A stretch of DNA of 52,118 bases, from assembly GCA_949299115.1 (NCBI GenBank), contig CASFZH010000020.1:1-52118 (forward strand), read 5' to 3'. Shown in pieces: positions 7,257-15,736 of the stretch; within the stretch, counting starts at the first letter, position 1, and each line of letters opens with the position of its first letter. The DNA is from an uncultured Helicobacter sp. (GTDB lineage: Bacteria > Campylobacterota > Campylobacteria > Campylobacterales > Helicobacteraceae). The notes under the pieces are model-generated. The model was not told where the DNA came from and ran no database searches. It worked only from the letters and a program-made list of their open reading frames with translations. Made by a program: the position numbers and the translations under genes.

Positions 7257-8783
7257 TTAAAACTTAAAAATGAGTGAATCATTATTGTTCTTATTGATTG
7301 GTGTATCACTTAAGCTTTCTAATACACTTAAATCTATGATTTCTAATGTTTTTCTTTGATTTTGGTCTTGTATTGGCATTTTGATTTCTTTCTCTTGCAT
7401 GTTGTTATTGGTAGCATTGGTATTTCTATAATTGCTATGTGGTTTATATTTATTATAATTTTGAGAATTACAATAATATTTCTTGGAATCTCTTTGTGTA
7501 GTATTTGCATTGTCCACATTATCTTTACTAAATGTGAGATAAGTAGTATCAAAAACAGCATTATAAGTATTTCTTATACCTGTTTGCTTATTCTTGTGTA
7601 TATGAATAATTTTTTTTGTATTATCAAAATCAAATTTCACATTGTTTTTGCTTTTTGAATCATTTTGTTGTTCTATACGCAAGATAATAGAGCTATAATA
7701 CCCTCCTTTTTTAGAGCCAAAAGGATTTATAGAATCTAATTTACTTGTTTGTGTGATAAGAAATATTACAATTTCAAGTCTATTAGTAAGATTTGCTAAT
7801 ACTTCAAATTTTTTACTCTCTGCTTCTTCTCCTTTTAAATTTTCCTCTACCTGTATCCACATCTGTGAATCTATAAGAAAAAATCTCATGCCTTTATCAT
7901 AAAGTGTTTCAATTTTATTAGCTAGATTAGATAATTCATTATCATAATTTGTGGTATCAATGAGTAGTATATTTTGCATAATGTTTTGTGAGCAATTTTC
8001 TGTCATTTTTTCTTGTTGTATAAGAGATTGATGTTTCTTTTGTAGTCTATAAATATATTTATGATTAGGAAATTCAAAGTTAAAAAAGCAAGTTTTATGA
8101 TTTTTGCTAAGATTTTCTAATATTTGCAATCCAAGACTTGTTTTACCACATCTGCATCGCCATTTATTAATACAAGCTGATATGGTTCAATGCCTCCTTG
8201 CAGGGCTTCATCTAAAAAATCTACATCTAATTCATATTGTGTAGTGTTTCTTTGATTATCTTTATAATACTTTATCCATTCCTTAATGTTTTTATCAAGA
8301 TTTAGTGTGTTGTCTTTACTTTGTTGTAAGAATTGGGAAATATCATAGATTCCATTGTCTTGATGAATATTAATGAGTTGATTATTATTTGTTGCATGAT
8401 GCAACCGTATAGCTATTTATTTTTGTAAGCTTAAAAGATAGAGTTTTTGAAGTTTTTCGTAATATATCTATGTTCACATTTGTTTGCAAGTCATTGCTTA
8501 TTAGAACATCTGTAAGGAGTTGCTCTTTATTTGGATACAATTCCATAAAAGTATGGGTAATATTCATATATTCGTAATTATTTTTATCATAGCATTGTTT
8601 TATAGTATCATAGAGAATCCTACATTTTTCACTAAACCATATTCGTTTAGTTTTAGTGAAAAGATTGTTGCCACTTTTTCTACCTCTTTCATGCTCTCCC
8701 GCATGAAAAATATGATAAGAGAGAATAGTATATTCTAAAGCAATATTGATATTTTCAGAATTTATATATTCTTGTGTTGACAT
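7257..8783 (-). pseudogene. DnaB-like replicative helicase, broken by two frameshifts
   Basis: Three consecutive frames make up one protein. Frame 1 (8783-8385) has the feel of a DnaB N-terminal domain (FSEKCRILYDTIKQCYDKNN). Frame 2 (8404-8117) carries the linker and the strand before the nucleotide loop: LDEALQGGIEPYQLVLINGD. Frame 3 (8129-7257) begins with the rest of Walker A (GKTSLGLQIL when read through), then FFLIDSQMW (Walker B), FLITQTS (sensor-type motif) and an IHKNKQTG element, as in the RecA-like core. One base is missing at about 8148-8149, inside GDADV-GKTS. The other break is at 8385-8404, where it could also be a gene boundary. The Asn-rich tail is longer than usual. The start is ATG 8783 with AGGAAAG before it. 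Confidence 0.7.
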
Positions 8784-8803
8784 GGTTCTTTCCTATTTGT
8801 GCT

Positions 8804-9400
8804 TCATTCAAATAAAGTTGCTTCATAATCTATCTGTTTTTTGTGTTTTGAAAGCTTAGACACTTTGTTTGCTGTTTTATTATTTTCTATCTTATTTGCT
8901 TTGTTAAGACGACTTTGCTCTAATATCTCTAAAAGTATTTCTAAATCGTATAAAACAGAATTTTTAGCTTTTGCGAATTGTTTTGCATAATTACTATAAT
9001 CTTGATACATAGCATCGTTTTCTTTTATATTTTTATTATTCATGTTAGTATCGTAATAAGTATTATTAAGACATTCAAGATTCTCTATTTCTAATTGTAT
9101 TTTCTCAATAAGTAATCGTATTTGCATATATTGTTCTCCTTTTTCTTGTAGCTCTGTATAGAGATATTGTATTATTGTCTCTAACATATCTTTTTTCTTT
9201 TGTTTATATATCATTTTTAATTTTTTAAGATGCAATAAGTCAATCTTTAATAATCTTATGCTTTTATGTACGTGGGTATTGTTGCTTCTTATTCTTTTAT
9301 GCAAAGCATCAATTTTTTGTTTATAAAGCAATGCCCTTGTTGTTATTTCCTTAAATTCTGTAAAATCTTTAGATATTGTGTTGTTTTCTTGCATTTTCAT
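8804..9400 (-). CDS. coiled-coil protein, 198 aa
   Basis: Almost the whole protein is helical and heptad-like, dense in Lys, Glu, Leu and Ile (residues about 15-110 and 130-165), with a basic tail. There is no signal peptide, membrane segment or catalytic motif. ATG 9400 follows AAGGATAG. It sits between the ssb remnant and the helicase gene and ends about 20 bp before the latter, so it belongs to the replication operon. It may be a helicase loader or accessory factor by position, but that is a guess. No family is recognised. Confidence 0.55.
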   Translation of the reverse strand: MKMQENNTISKDFTEFKEITTRALLYKQKIDALHKRIRSNNTHVHKSIRLLKIDLLHLKKLKMIYKQKKKDMLETIIQYLYTELQEKGEQYMQIRLLIEKIQLEIENLECLNNTYYDTNMNNKNIKENDAMYQDYSNYAKQFAKAKNSVLYDLEILLEILEQSRLNKANKIENNKTANKVSKLSKHKKQIDYEATLFE

Positions 9401-9444
9401 ATACTATCCTTATGCCAATTCTTAGAATCAATGAACTTGAAAAA

Positions 9445-9625
9445 TTATTGAGTTGCTGTAATGTATTCATTAATATCTATAAAACAAGTTATTTGTGCTT
9501 TATAGCCATTTGGTTTCTTATAATTTTTATTTGTAACAAGAGCAGTTGCCCACTGCTATACCTGATTGTAAATAATGAAGTTCGATTTTTTTTGTGATAT
9601 GTCCTATCATGATAACTTTATTCAT
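9445..9625 (-). pseudogene. ssb: single-stranded DNA-binding protein, frameshifted and truncated
   Basis: A strong AAAGGAAT site precedes ATG 9625 and the peptide MNKVIMIGHITKKIELHYLQ then SGIAVGN, the typical SSB opening (MNKVILIGNLTxDIELRYxxSGxAVxN). The frame then fails. Another frame continues with ALVTNKNYKKPNGYKAQITC and FIDIN, the expected next SSB strands. The join at about 9539-9552 looks like a two-base loss. The coding sequence then ends at a TAA at 9445-9447, so the rest of the OB fold and the C-terminal acidic tail are missing. A plasmid-borne ssb beside a DnaB-like helicase indicates an autonomous replicon. Confidence 0.75.
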
Positions 9626-9645
9626 TATAATTCCTTTCTTATGTT

Positions 9646-9864
9646 TTAGGCGATTTTTCTGTTTTTATTTTTATTACTATATTTCTGTGTTTTTAGATAG
9701 AATCTATTTGAGTAACATTTATATTGTCTCTTTCTATGTGTAGGTGGAAATACCCAATTATAATTTCTTTGTATGCTTTGATTAATTGCTTCAGTAATAT
9801 CAATATGCTTTGATTTCATATCTATCAAATGAGAGATTAGACTATTATACGCATAGGTATTCAT
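9646..9864 (-). CDS. small hypothetical protein, 72 aa
   Basis: The frame begins MNTYAYNSLISHLIDMKSKH and its first 40 residues (to NYNWVFPP) look natural, including an IDITEAINQS segment. That segment resembles IDIQQCIEYS in the gene just upstream, so the two may be distant relatives. The last 30 residues are very basic and may be out of frame. The ATG overlaps the upstream TGA in an ATGA junction, the sign of translational coupling. It precedes the ssb remnant by about 20 bp. The function is unknown. Confidence 0.5.
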   Translation of the reverse strand: MNTYAYNSLISHLIDMKSKHIDITEAINQSIQRNYNWVFPPTHRKRQYKCYSNRFYLKTQKYSNKNKNRKIA

Positions 9865-10214
9865 ATATCTGCATTTTTCTTTACGATGTCAATAAATCTT
9901 TGAATATCTTTGCCGTGAGTTTGCAATAATTGCTGTAATTTGATTTTTTCTGTTTATTCTATTTTCTCTAAACAAAGATTCCATACATTGCGAAGTTTTT
10001 GGTAGTACATTTCATTATTGTTATAAGTATGACATAACCACCAAGAATTTGTTGTTTTACTATATTCAATGCATTGTTGAATATCTATACCACTATCAAT
10101 GTAATATTGTATTGTTTGGATTAAAACTTTTTGATTCTCTTTTAGAATAAATAGAGCTGTTTGACTTAAAGGTTGCAGAAATTCATTGAGTTGTGCTAGT
10201 GTATTAGTATTCAT
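9861..10214 (-). pseudogene. small hypothetical gene interrupted by an in-frame TAA
   Basis: From ATG 10214 the frame encodes 86 residues (MNTNTLAQLNEFLQPLSQTA onward, with SWWLCHTY) and then TAA at 9954-9956. The same frame continues for 30 natural-looking codons (TEKIKLQQLLQTHGKDIQRF and onward) to a TGA that overlaps the next start as ATGA. Such coupling is what the original gene end should look like, so the TAA is probably a nonsense mutation and the intact protein was about 117 residues. The family is unknown. Confidence 0.55.
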
Positions 10215-10674
10215 TCTTTTTATAAGAATCCTCTAATTGTATCTCATTGGTTTCTTGTATTTCCTTATCCATAAACTTTTTTATTACTTCTCTATGCAAA
10301 GGATTTAACATATAGTCCTTATAATTCTGTTTTTTGTTAGAATGTAGAAATTTTTGCAATACTGCCTTAAGCCTATAAAGCCTTAAGGCAGTATCTGTGC
10401 TATCTTGTTTTGAAATTTTTTGTTGTAGTTTTTCTTGACAAGGCTTATTTTGTTTTCCAAAACAAGATATATCTTCTCTATGAGTGAGAACACTCATAGA
10501 GAAGATATATCTTGTATTTGTATTATATACTTGTCTCTTAGTAGACACTTGTGTATCAAAAAGAGACTCTTGTGTCTCAAAATTTTTTATATCATTTTCT
10601 TTATTTTTTATAAAACTAGAGTAATTTTTTGCTATAATTACTTTTTTTTGGTTAATTGTTTTAATGAAGCACAT
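10204..10674 (-). CDS. hypothetical protein, 156 aa, encoded over three palindromes
   Basis: No family is recognised. The C-terminal part (residues about 100-156, KDYMLNPLHREVIKKFMDKE) looks like a normal helical protein. The middle is encoded by a perfect inverted repeat (10462-10515) and a second one (10359-10394), and the start lies within a third (10658-10684). There is no good ribosome site at 10674. It overlaps the next gene by 11 bp. It may be a real gene invaded by palindromes, or a composite frame whose true start is internal. Confidence 0.4.
   Translation of the reverse strand: MCFIKTINQKKVIIAKNYSSFIKNKENDIKNFETQESLFDTQVSTKRQVYNTNTRYIFSMSVLTHREDISCFGKQNKPCQEKLQQKISKQDSTDTALRLYRLKAVLQKFLHSNKKQNYKDYMLNPLHREVIKKFMDKEIQETNEIQLEDSYKKNEY
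10359..10394. repeat. perfect inverted repeat, 13-bp arms
   Basis: ATACTGCCTTAAG (10359-10371) is complementary to CTTAAGGCAGTAT (10382-10394), with a ten-base spacer. It lies inside the 156-codon frame, so it is not an intergenic terminator for the annotated genes. Confidence 0.85.
10462..10515. repeat. perfect inverted repeat, 25-bp arms, 4-bp loop
   Basis: Bases 10462-10486 (ACAAGATATATCTTCTCTAT and on) are exactly complementary to 10491-10515, with loop AGAA. Because of the symmetry both strands encode a peptide with RYIFSMS...THREDIS. The arm itself contains the shorter palindrome AAGATATATCTT. The spacing and perfection would extrude a cruciform easily. Confidence 0.92.
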
Positions 10675-10955
10675 TCATTAAAACAGACTTCTTTTACTTC
10701 TTTATACAATTCGCTCACATAATATTTTTTATTATTTTTATATATTAGATTCTTATCCATTAAGTTTTTTAAACATTTGTAAATATATGTTCTTAATATA
10801 GTACTAATCCTTGCTAAGTCCTTAATGGAGAAATGAATATATTGATAATATGACGAATTGTTACAATAATGAATCTGCTCTAAAATAATAGCCTCTGTCT
10901 TTGTAATCCGAAGTTTCTTGAGAAGCATAAAATCAATAATGAAATTCTTTTTCAT
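10638..10955 (-). CDS. small winged-helix-like DNA-binding protein, 105 aa
   Basis: The frame opens at 11078, but AAAGGAAAGAT directly before ATG 10955 selects MKKNFIIDFMLLKKLRITKT as the start. The order helix, helix, FSIKDLARISTILRTYIYKC (likely helix-turn-helix with recognition helix), then LMDKNLIYKNNKKYYVS (a wing hairpin) fits a winged helix-turn-helix. It could regulate the replication operon that starts just downstream, since it is the first well-supported gene of the minus-strand run. A role in replication initiation is also possible. No family name is assigned. Confidence 0.6.
   Translation of the reverse strand: MKKNFIIDFMLLKKLRITKTEAIILEQIHYCNNSSYYQYIHFSIKDLARISTILRTYIYKCLKNLMDKNLIYKNNKKYYVSELYKEVKEVCFNECASLKQLTKKK
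10658..10684. repeat. inverted repeat, 11-bp arms
   Basis: GTTTTAATGAA and TTCATTAAAAC flank the loop GCACA. It overlaps the 3' end of the winged-helix gene and the presumed start of the 156-codon frame, where it could sequester that start or act as an operator. Confidence 0.7.
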
Positions 10956-11067
10956 ATCTTTCCTTTCTTTGTGATATGATAAAGGTAATATGTGGGATAC
11001 GATTGCATCTGGATAAACAAAAAAAATAAAAGGTGTAAAAATGATACGTTTATTATTCTTAATATTC

Positions 11068-11289
11068 TTAAAACCCATACAAGACTTTTTGAGATAGAGA
11101 TATATGCTTTGTGGTAAAACAAGACATCATTCTATCATGTTGCATCTTTTTCGTGTAGATTCTTAATCTATTAAGAATACAAGCTTGATTACAGATATAA
11201 TTCATAAACTCACATATTTCTTTATCATGTGTTGTTTGAAATTTTTGTAAATGTGGCAATGTGGCACACATTATGTGGCAAATCCACAA
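11068..11289 (-). CDS. doubtful small protein, 73 aa
   Basis: The frame starts with TTG or a nearby ATG and contains several Cys and His residues (ICEFMNYICNQACILNRLRI). The upstream DNA has three copies of TGCCACAT in a row (about 11255-11283). No ribosome site is convincing and no family is recognised. It precedes the winged-helix gene on the same strand. It may be the tail of a larger gene lost at the element's edge. Confidence 0.25.
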   Translation of the reverse strand: MWICHIMCATLPHLQKFQTTHDKEICEFMNYICNQACILNRLRIYTKKMQHDRMMSCFTTKHISLSQKVLYGF

Positions 11290-11880
11290 AATACAATCCT
11301 ACAATGCCCTATTTACCGAGCTTAAAAATTATATGTAGAATATAGAATCAGAATCCTAGATTGCTATGAATCTACTAACAAGAATATCTATCAATAAGAA
11401 TTCTCACAATGACAAGAAAGACAGAAATAAGATTCTTAGGATTCCAATTATTTCTCTATAAGATTCTAGAAATAATGAGAATCTAGATTCTTAGATATTT
11501 CGACTATCGTCTCAATATGACGTATTTATAGATTCTAGAATCTCATACACACATGTTAATCCGTCATGTTGAGGATATAGGTATCCAAAATATCTAAAAT
11601 TCTAGAATCTAGGAAGATTCTAGATTCTGTATTGTAGAATCTATGCCTTAGATATTTCGGGTTTTACCCTCAATATGACAAAGATTCTAGATTCTAGAAA
11701 ATATTAGATTTTCTATTTTTTTAGAGTCTAAAGTACAGAATCCTAGATTCTCATTGTTGAGATTCTAGGATTTGCAAGTATGGATAAGCTGTTTTTGCAC
11801 GCTACGAATTGCTAATGTAAGTTTTGCAGTGACAAACAAAATGCCTAGATTCACGATTTAATTAGCAGCATGTCTTGCAA
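11290..11880. repeat. repeat-rich noncoding strip at the element border
   Basis: No gene is visible. The DNA is packed with GATTCTAG/CTAGAATC words and with three copies of the dispersed repeat (11490-11522, inverted 11562-11597, 11648-11680). Adjacent copies in opposite orientation can form long hairpins. The strip separates the plasmid-like element from chromosomal genes and is a likely site of past recombination. Confidence 0.6.
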
Positions 11881-12180
11881 TGACATTGATATTTGTCATT
11901 TATAATCCTAGCCATTGGCGGAGAGTAATTTCAAATATGCAAAAGCCCTTAGAGATAGAGTTTATAATCAATGTGGGAATTGTAAGGTATACTGATTGTA
12001 CAGTGAAGAGATTCTATCCCGCTCATTACTCTAAAGGTTTAATAGCTAGGACATATCTTTACATGAGTGGGAAATCAAGATAAAACTATCAAAGCAAGGA
12101 AGACAGCTTATGGAATCTTGCGATAGTATATATCCCCCATAATGAGTATCAGAAGATGGATAGAAATCATAAAAACATCA
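11880..12180 (+). pseudogene. remnant of an EndA/Dns-type endonuclease gene
   Basis: One frame gives CTVKRFYPAHYSKGLIARTY followed by LYMSGK, like the EndA-family core (C..KxDF...RG.IARxYxYM). A second frame then gives IKLSKQGRQLMESCDSIYPP, the next family segment (xLSxQxxxLxxxWxxxYPP). A third gives NEYQKMDRNHKNI, matching ExxRxxxI near the C-terminus. Two frameshifts therefore separate collinear pieces of one protein. The N-terminal part, with the catalytic His region, cannot be seen. Family EndA enzymes are periplasmic or secreted non-specific DNases. The gene is dead. Confidence 0.6.
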
Positions 12181-12715
12181 CTACATACTACACAAATTTT
12201 TCTATAGTTTATGTAATAACAATTTCTACATAATACATAAATTATCATCGTACTCTTTATTGCATTTTTTCTGTTTTGTATTGCAAGTCAGTAATCCTTA
12301 AAATTAAAAATATAACATGTAAAACTATAAAAGTATATACAGAAAATATATGCGAAGCTATTTAAACATGTTTTATAGTATTGTATAGAGTAAAATATGC
12401 GTTATAAGGCTTTTTGGGATTGTGATACAAAAGAAGATGCACATATTATTATCCACTACTAATTTAGATTCCAAAAGCCGGTAAAGAAATGCAAGGCAAT
12501 GCAGATTCCAAACAAGCTCCTTATTGCATCACTCATATCATTATGCTAACCTTTTGCAATACACAATTATAGAAAATTTTGTATGGTAGGTTATAAGAAT
12601 CCATCAATCTTATTTGTGGATTATAGAAAATTGATGATATTGCTTTTATCTATTTATTTTTCAATCTCTCTATACAATTACTAGTATATATATAAAGTCA
12701 TGGATATTAGTTGAA
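12181..12715. other. intergenic, no gene seen
   Basis: AT-rich sequence with stops in all frames and no recognisable RNA, repeat or promoter with clear identity. It lies between the nuclease remnant and the 3' end of the cytochrome c peroxidase gene. It may contain further decayed coding sequence. Confidence 0.4.
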
Positions 12716-13945
12716 TTACAAACGTGGTAATATCGGAATACTAACTGGTTCAGGATAACCGCGTAAAGTTTCCAAAAAACTAATAATTCCTGCAATCTCT
12801 TTGTTAGATAAAGTAATGCCTAGTTGAATCTGTCCCATTTCTTGGATAGCATCTTCTAATTTTTGGAATCCTCCATTATGAAAATATGGTGCTGTCATAG
12901 TAATATTGCGTAATGTTGGGACTTTTATCATTTTATCAGCATTGCTACTTAAACCACCAATATTTGCAAATTTATATGGACGCATAACTTCAAAAGGTTG
13001 CATACTACCACCCAAATTAATACCGTTATGACAAGCCACACAACCCTTATCAATAAACAATTCCAATCCTTTTGCTTCCTCAAAACTTAATGCCTTGAGA
13101 TTTCCCGTTAAAAAATCATCATAACGACTAAAAGTATGTAATGTCATGATAAAACCAGCAATACTTTGTGCAATAAGTTCGCCACTCACTTTAACTTTTG
13201 TTCCATACGCACGTTTAAAATAAGACATATATTCATCTGATTTTGAAATAAGAGCAATAACTTTTTCTATATTGCCATTCATTTCATTACTTGCAGTAAG
13301 AGCATGGAGTGTTGCACGTGCGATAATATTTTTTGTGGGAAATTTTGTTGTATTTTTATCATCTGTATCAAAACGGCTAAACTTACCCTCATAATATGCC
13401 ACATCATTAAAAATCATATTATAGAGAGTTGGAGCATTCAGTTTTTGAGGATTCAATTGTCCTTCATCAACAAAGCTTGTTCCATAAAGTGCAAGATTAT
13501 GACAAGAATTACAAGAATGCAAAGAATCTCCACTTAGACGTGGGTCAAAAAATAAAATTTTTCCTAATTCAATTTGCTCTTTTGTCATTTTGAAATCAAG
13601 CTTTTCAAACATACTTCTTTGTAGAGTAGATAATTGATTATTCTCTACAATAGGCAATAATGCACTATTTTTTGCCTTATCTAGAATGCCCTGTAATGTC
13701 ATACCTATGTCTTCAAAGCTGAAAAGTAAATGAAAAAATAAAGTAAAAATACACAGAATCATACTTATAAAAAGTAAAATCTTATCATATGGTATTCTCA
13801 ATGCTTGTATTCCATATATCACCAATGTTTTTATGGGATAGTATTTTTGCTTTAACACATGTATGTTTAAGGGTTGCTTTATACAACACATCATACATTT
13901 GATATACATAGCACAAAGACAAAATATTTTTTTTATATGTTGCAT
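12716..13945 (-). CDS. di-heme cytochrome c peroxidase
   Basis: The CCP/MauG family reduces hydrogen peroxide in the periplasm with electrons from cytochrome c. Two heme-c motifs are visible: CNSCH (Cys145, Cys148, His149) and CVACH (Cys302, Cys305, His306). Other conserved signatures are LFFDPRLSGD, NAPTLYN, GGSMQPFEVM and KVPTLRNITMTAPYFHNG. Residues about 56-75 form a membrane anchor or uncleaved signal. At 409 residues it is some 50 longer than usual, all at the N-terminus, which is basic and Cys-rich. An internal ATG near 13762 lacks a ribosome site, so I kept 13945. It starts 16 bp after carA and may be read from the same message. Confidence 0.9.
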   Translation of the reverse strand: MQHIKKIFCLCAMYIKCMMCCIKQPLNIHVLKQKYYPIKTLVIYGIQALRIPYDKILLFISMILCIFTLFFHLLFSFEDIGMTLQGILDKAKNSALLPIVENNQLSTLQRSMFEKLDFKMTKEQIELGKILFFDPRLSGDSLHSCNSCHNLALYGTSFVDEGQLNPQKLNAPTLYNMIFNDVAYYEGKFSRFDTDDKNTTKFPTKNIIARATLHALTASNEMNGNIEKVIALISKSDEYMSYFKRAYGTKVKVSGELIAQSIAGFIMTLHTFSRYDDFLTGNLKALSFEEAKGLELFIDKGCVACHNGINLGGSMQPFEVMRPYKFANIGGLSSNADKMIKVPTLRNITMTAPYFHNGGFQKLEDAIQEMGQIQLGITLSNKEIAGIISFLETLRGYPEPVSIPILPRL

Positions 13946-13961
13946 TATCTGTAAAGCTCCA

Positions 13962-15107
13962 TTATACTGTTGGCATTACCATTTTTGCAAATTCTGCAAA
14001 AATTTTATGTGCTTCTTTTGGCCCTGGACTCGCTTCAGGGTGGTATTGCACCGAAAAAATGGGGAAATCTTTATACCGCACTCCCTCAATGGTATTATCA
14101 AAAAGATTCCTATGTGTGATTGTCGCTACATTGCTAATTTCTTCTGGTACATTGTAATTATGATTTTGCGAAGTAATCTCTAATTCACCGGTTTGCATAT
14201 TTTTAACCGGATGATTACCCCCATGTTGCCCAAACTTCAATTTATATGTTGTATAACCGTATGCATTGCTTAAAAGCTGATGTCCAAGGCAGATTCCAAA
14301 TATTGGAATCTTGGCAGCAATCAACATCTTAATCTTTTCAATCTGATTGTGTAAAATGAGGGGATCTCCTGGTCCATTACTTAGGAAAACCCCACCAATT
14401 TCTTTAGCTTGATAACGTTGAACTATATCATGAGGATTAAAACTTTCTGACATAACTTCGACAATGAGTCCAGCTTGACTTAATTCATTGAGGATATTTT
14501 TTTTGATTCCATAGTCTATAGCAATAATTCTTTTTTTGTTGTCATCATACTTGACCATATCATAATTAAAAGTCATAAAGTTAAATGTTTTATAAACATG
14601 TGTATAGTGATACTGTGTACTTATCTCCTTAACATAATTGATTTCATGAATCTTTTTTGCATTTCTCAAGTGTTCTTTTAATATTGATGCATTGTTTATA
14701 ACAGTTGAAGCAATCATACTCATAGCTCCATTATCTCTCAACATTCTTACTATATTACGTGTATCAACATTACAAATTCCCATTAATTGCTGTTTTTTAA
14801 AAAATGAAATAAGATTTTCTGTGGAGCGAAAATTTGATGCCATTTTATTAAGATTACGGATAAACACACCTTTTGCAAATGATTTTTGAGATTCCATATC
14901 TTTCTCATTGCAGCCCACAATCCCAATTTCTGGCATGCAAAAAACAATAAATTGTCCAGCATAGCTCGGGTCTGTTATAATTTCTTGATACCCTGTGAGA
15001 GAAGTGTTAAAAATCGCTTCTCCTATACAAGTACCATCTTTACCAAAGCTTTTTGCCTCTAAAAAGACTCCATTTTCAAAATATATCCATATATTTTGTA
15101 AGTGCAT
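13962..15107 (-). CDS. carA: carbamoyl-phosphate synthase small subunit
   Basis: The glutaminase subunit hydrolyses glutamine and passes ammonia to CarB for carbamoyl phosphate, which feeds pyrimidine and arginine synthesis in the cytoplasm. The N-terminal CPSase domain (NTSLTGYQEIITDPSYAGQ) is followed by the class I amidotransferase domain with nucleophile Cys in FGICLGHQLL and the His/Glu pair in VQYHPEASPGP. GAGGGG five bases upstream supports ATG 15107 (MHLQNIW) over the longer frame to 15149. The start lies one base after the DUF507 stop, an arrangement also known from H. pylori (HP1236-HP1237). carB is not in the window. Confidence 0.95.
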   Translation of the reverse strand: MHLQNIWIYFENGVFLEAKSFGKDGTCIGEAIFNTSLTGYQEIITDPSYAGQFIVFCMPEIGIVGCNEKDMESQKSFAKGVFIRNLNKMASNFRSTENLISFFKKQQLMGICNVDTRNIVRMLRDNGAMSMIASTVINNASILKEHLRNAKKIHEINYVKEISTQYHYTHVYKTFNFMTFNYDMVKYDDNKKRIIAIDYGIKKNILNELSQAGLIVEVMSESFNPHDIVQRYQAKEIGGVFLSNGPGDPLILHNQIEKIKMLIAAKIPIFGICLGHQLLSNAYGYTTYKLKFGQHGGNHPVKNMQTGELEITSQNHNYNVPEEISNVATITHRNLFDNTIEGVRYKDFPIFSVQYHPEASPGPKEAHKIFAEFAKMVMPTV

Positions 15108-15108
15108 A

Positions 15109-15654
15109 CTAGCCCCTCTTTTCCATTTCTTCTGCATAAAGTCGTGCAAATATTATCTCATATTCATCGCTACCTGCAATAAGTCTACGTTTATAATTCT
15201 TTATTTTCTCAATTACATTATCATACGCTTCTTCGTGATATTTAAAATACTGCTCTATAGATTCCAAAATATGATTTTTTACTGCATTTTCTGGGACATT
15301 GCACTCAATATAGCTCTCCTCGAATAGTTCATCTAAAATATCATGCGATAATTGACTATATCTCTCACTATATGACAAGAGAAAGCCACGTTCTTTAGCA
15401 ACTTGTTTTTTTATCATGGTAAAGAGCTGCTTTTCATTCACTTCATTTGCATCGATTTCATCTTGATATTCGTCTAATAACTCTCGCACCCTATTTTCTA
15501 TGGATGCTTCTTCTTGTATATCTTTTTTGATAATATCTGTAACAAGCCGATTTAAATTGGATATAGGAGAGGTAATTTTCACAAGACTAGAACGGCTTAA
15601 ATCAAGAACAATGCGATTAGCTAAAAATTGTGCATGTTGTAGTTTGAGCTTCAT
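15109..15654 (-). CDS. DUF507 family protein
   Basis: The 181-residue sequence begins MKLKLQHAQFLANRIVLDLS, the typical DUF507 opening, and keeps the family's two-part pattern with KERGFLLSYSERYSQLSHDI near residue 95 and RRLIAGSDEYEIIFARLYAE at the end. The family is widespread in epsilonproteobacteria and Aquificales but its function is unknown. It is mostly helical and cytoplasmic with no signal. It is coupled to carA with a one-base gap, so they share a message. A GAGG site precedes the ATG. Confidence 0.85.
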   Translation of the reverse strand: MKLKLQHAQFLANRIVLDLSRSSLVKITSPISNLNRLVTDIIKKDIQEEASIENRVRELLDEYQDEIDANEVNEKQLFTMIKKQVAKERGFLLSYSERYSQLSHDILDELFEESYIECNVPENAVKNHILESIEQYFKYHEEAYDNVIEKIKNYKRRLIAGSDEYEIIFARLYAEEMEKRG

Positions 15655-15736
15655 AGTGTAAAACCTCTTTGAGTAATATATTAAAATTTAATTGTAGCTA
15701 GAATTTAATAAAAATTAATTTAGATTCATGTATTTT

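Noticed and set aside
9580-9595. run of eight A in the ssb gene as the cause of its break
   Set aside because: The frame is correct across the run (ITKKIEL); the break is some 40 bases later.
9376-9597. 73-codon plus-strand frame
   Set aside because: It is antisense to the broken ssb gene and looks like a Cys/Phe-rich shadow.
10435-10722. 95-codon plus-strand frame
   Set aside because: It runs opposite the 156-codon frame through the palindrome, whose symmetry makes both strands open; Ile/Phe-rich shadow content and no ribosome site.
11290-11880. CRISPR array
   Set aside because: The repeats differ in spacing and orientation and no regular spacers are present.
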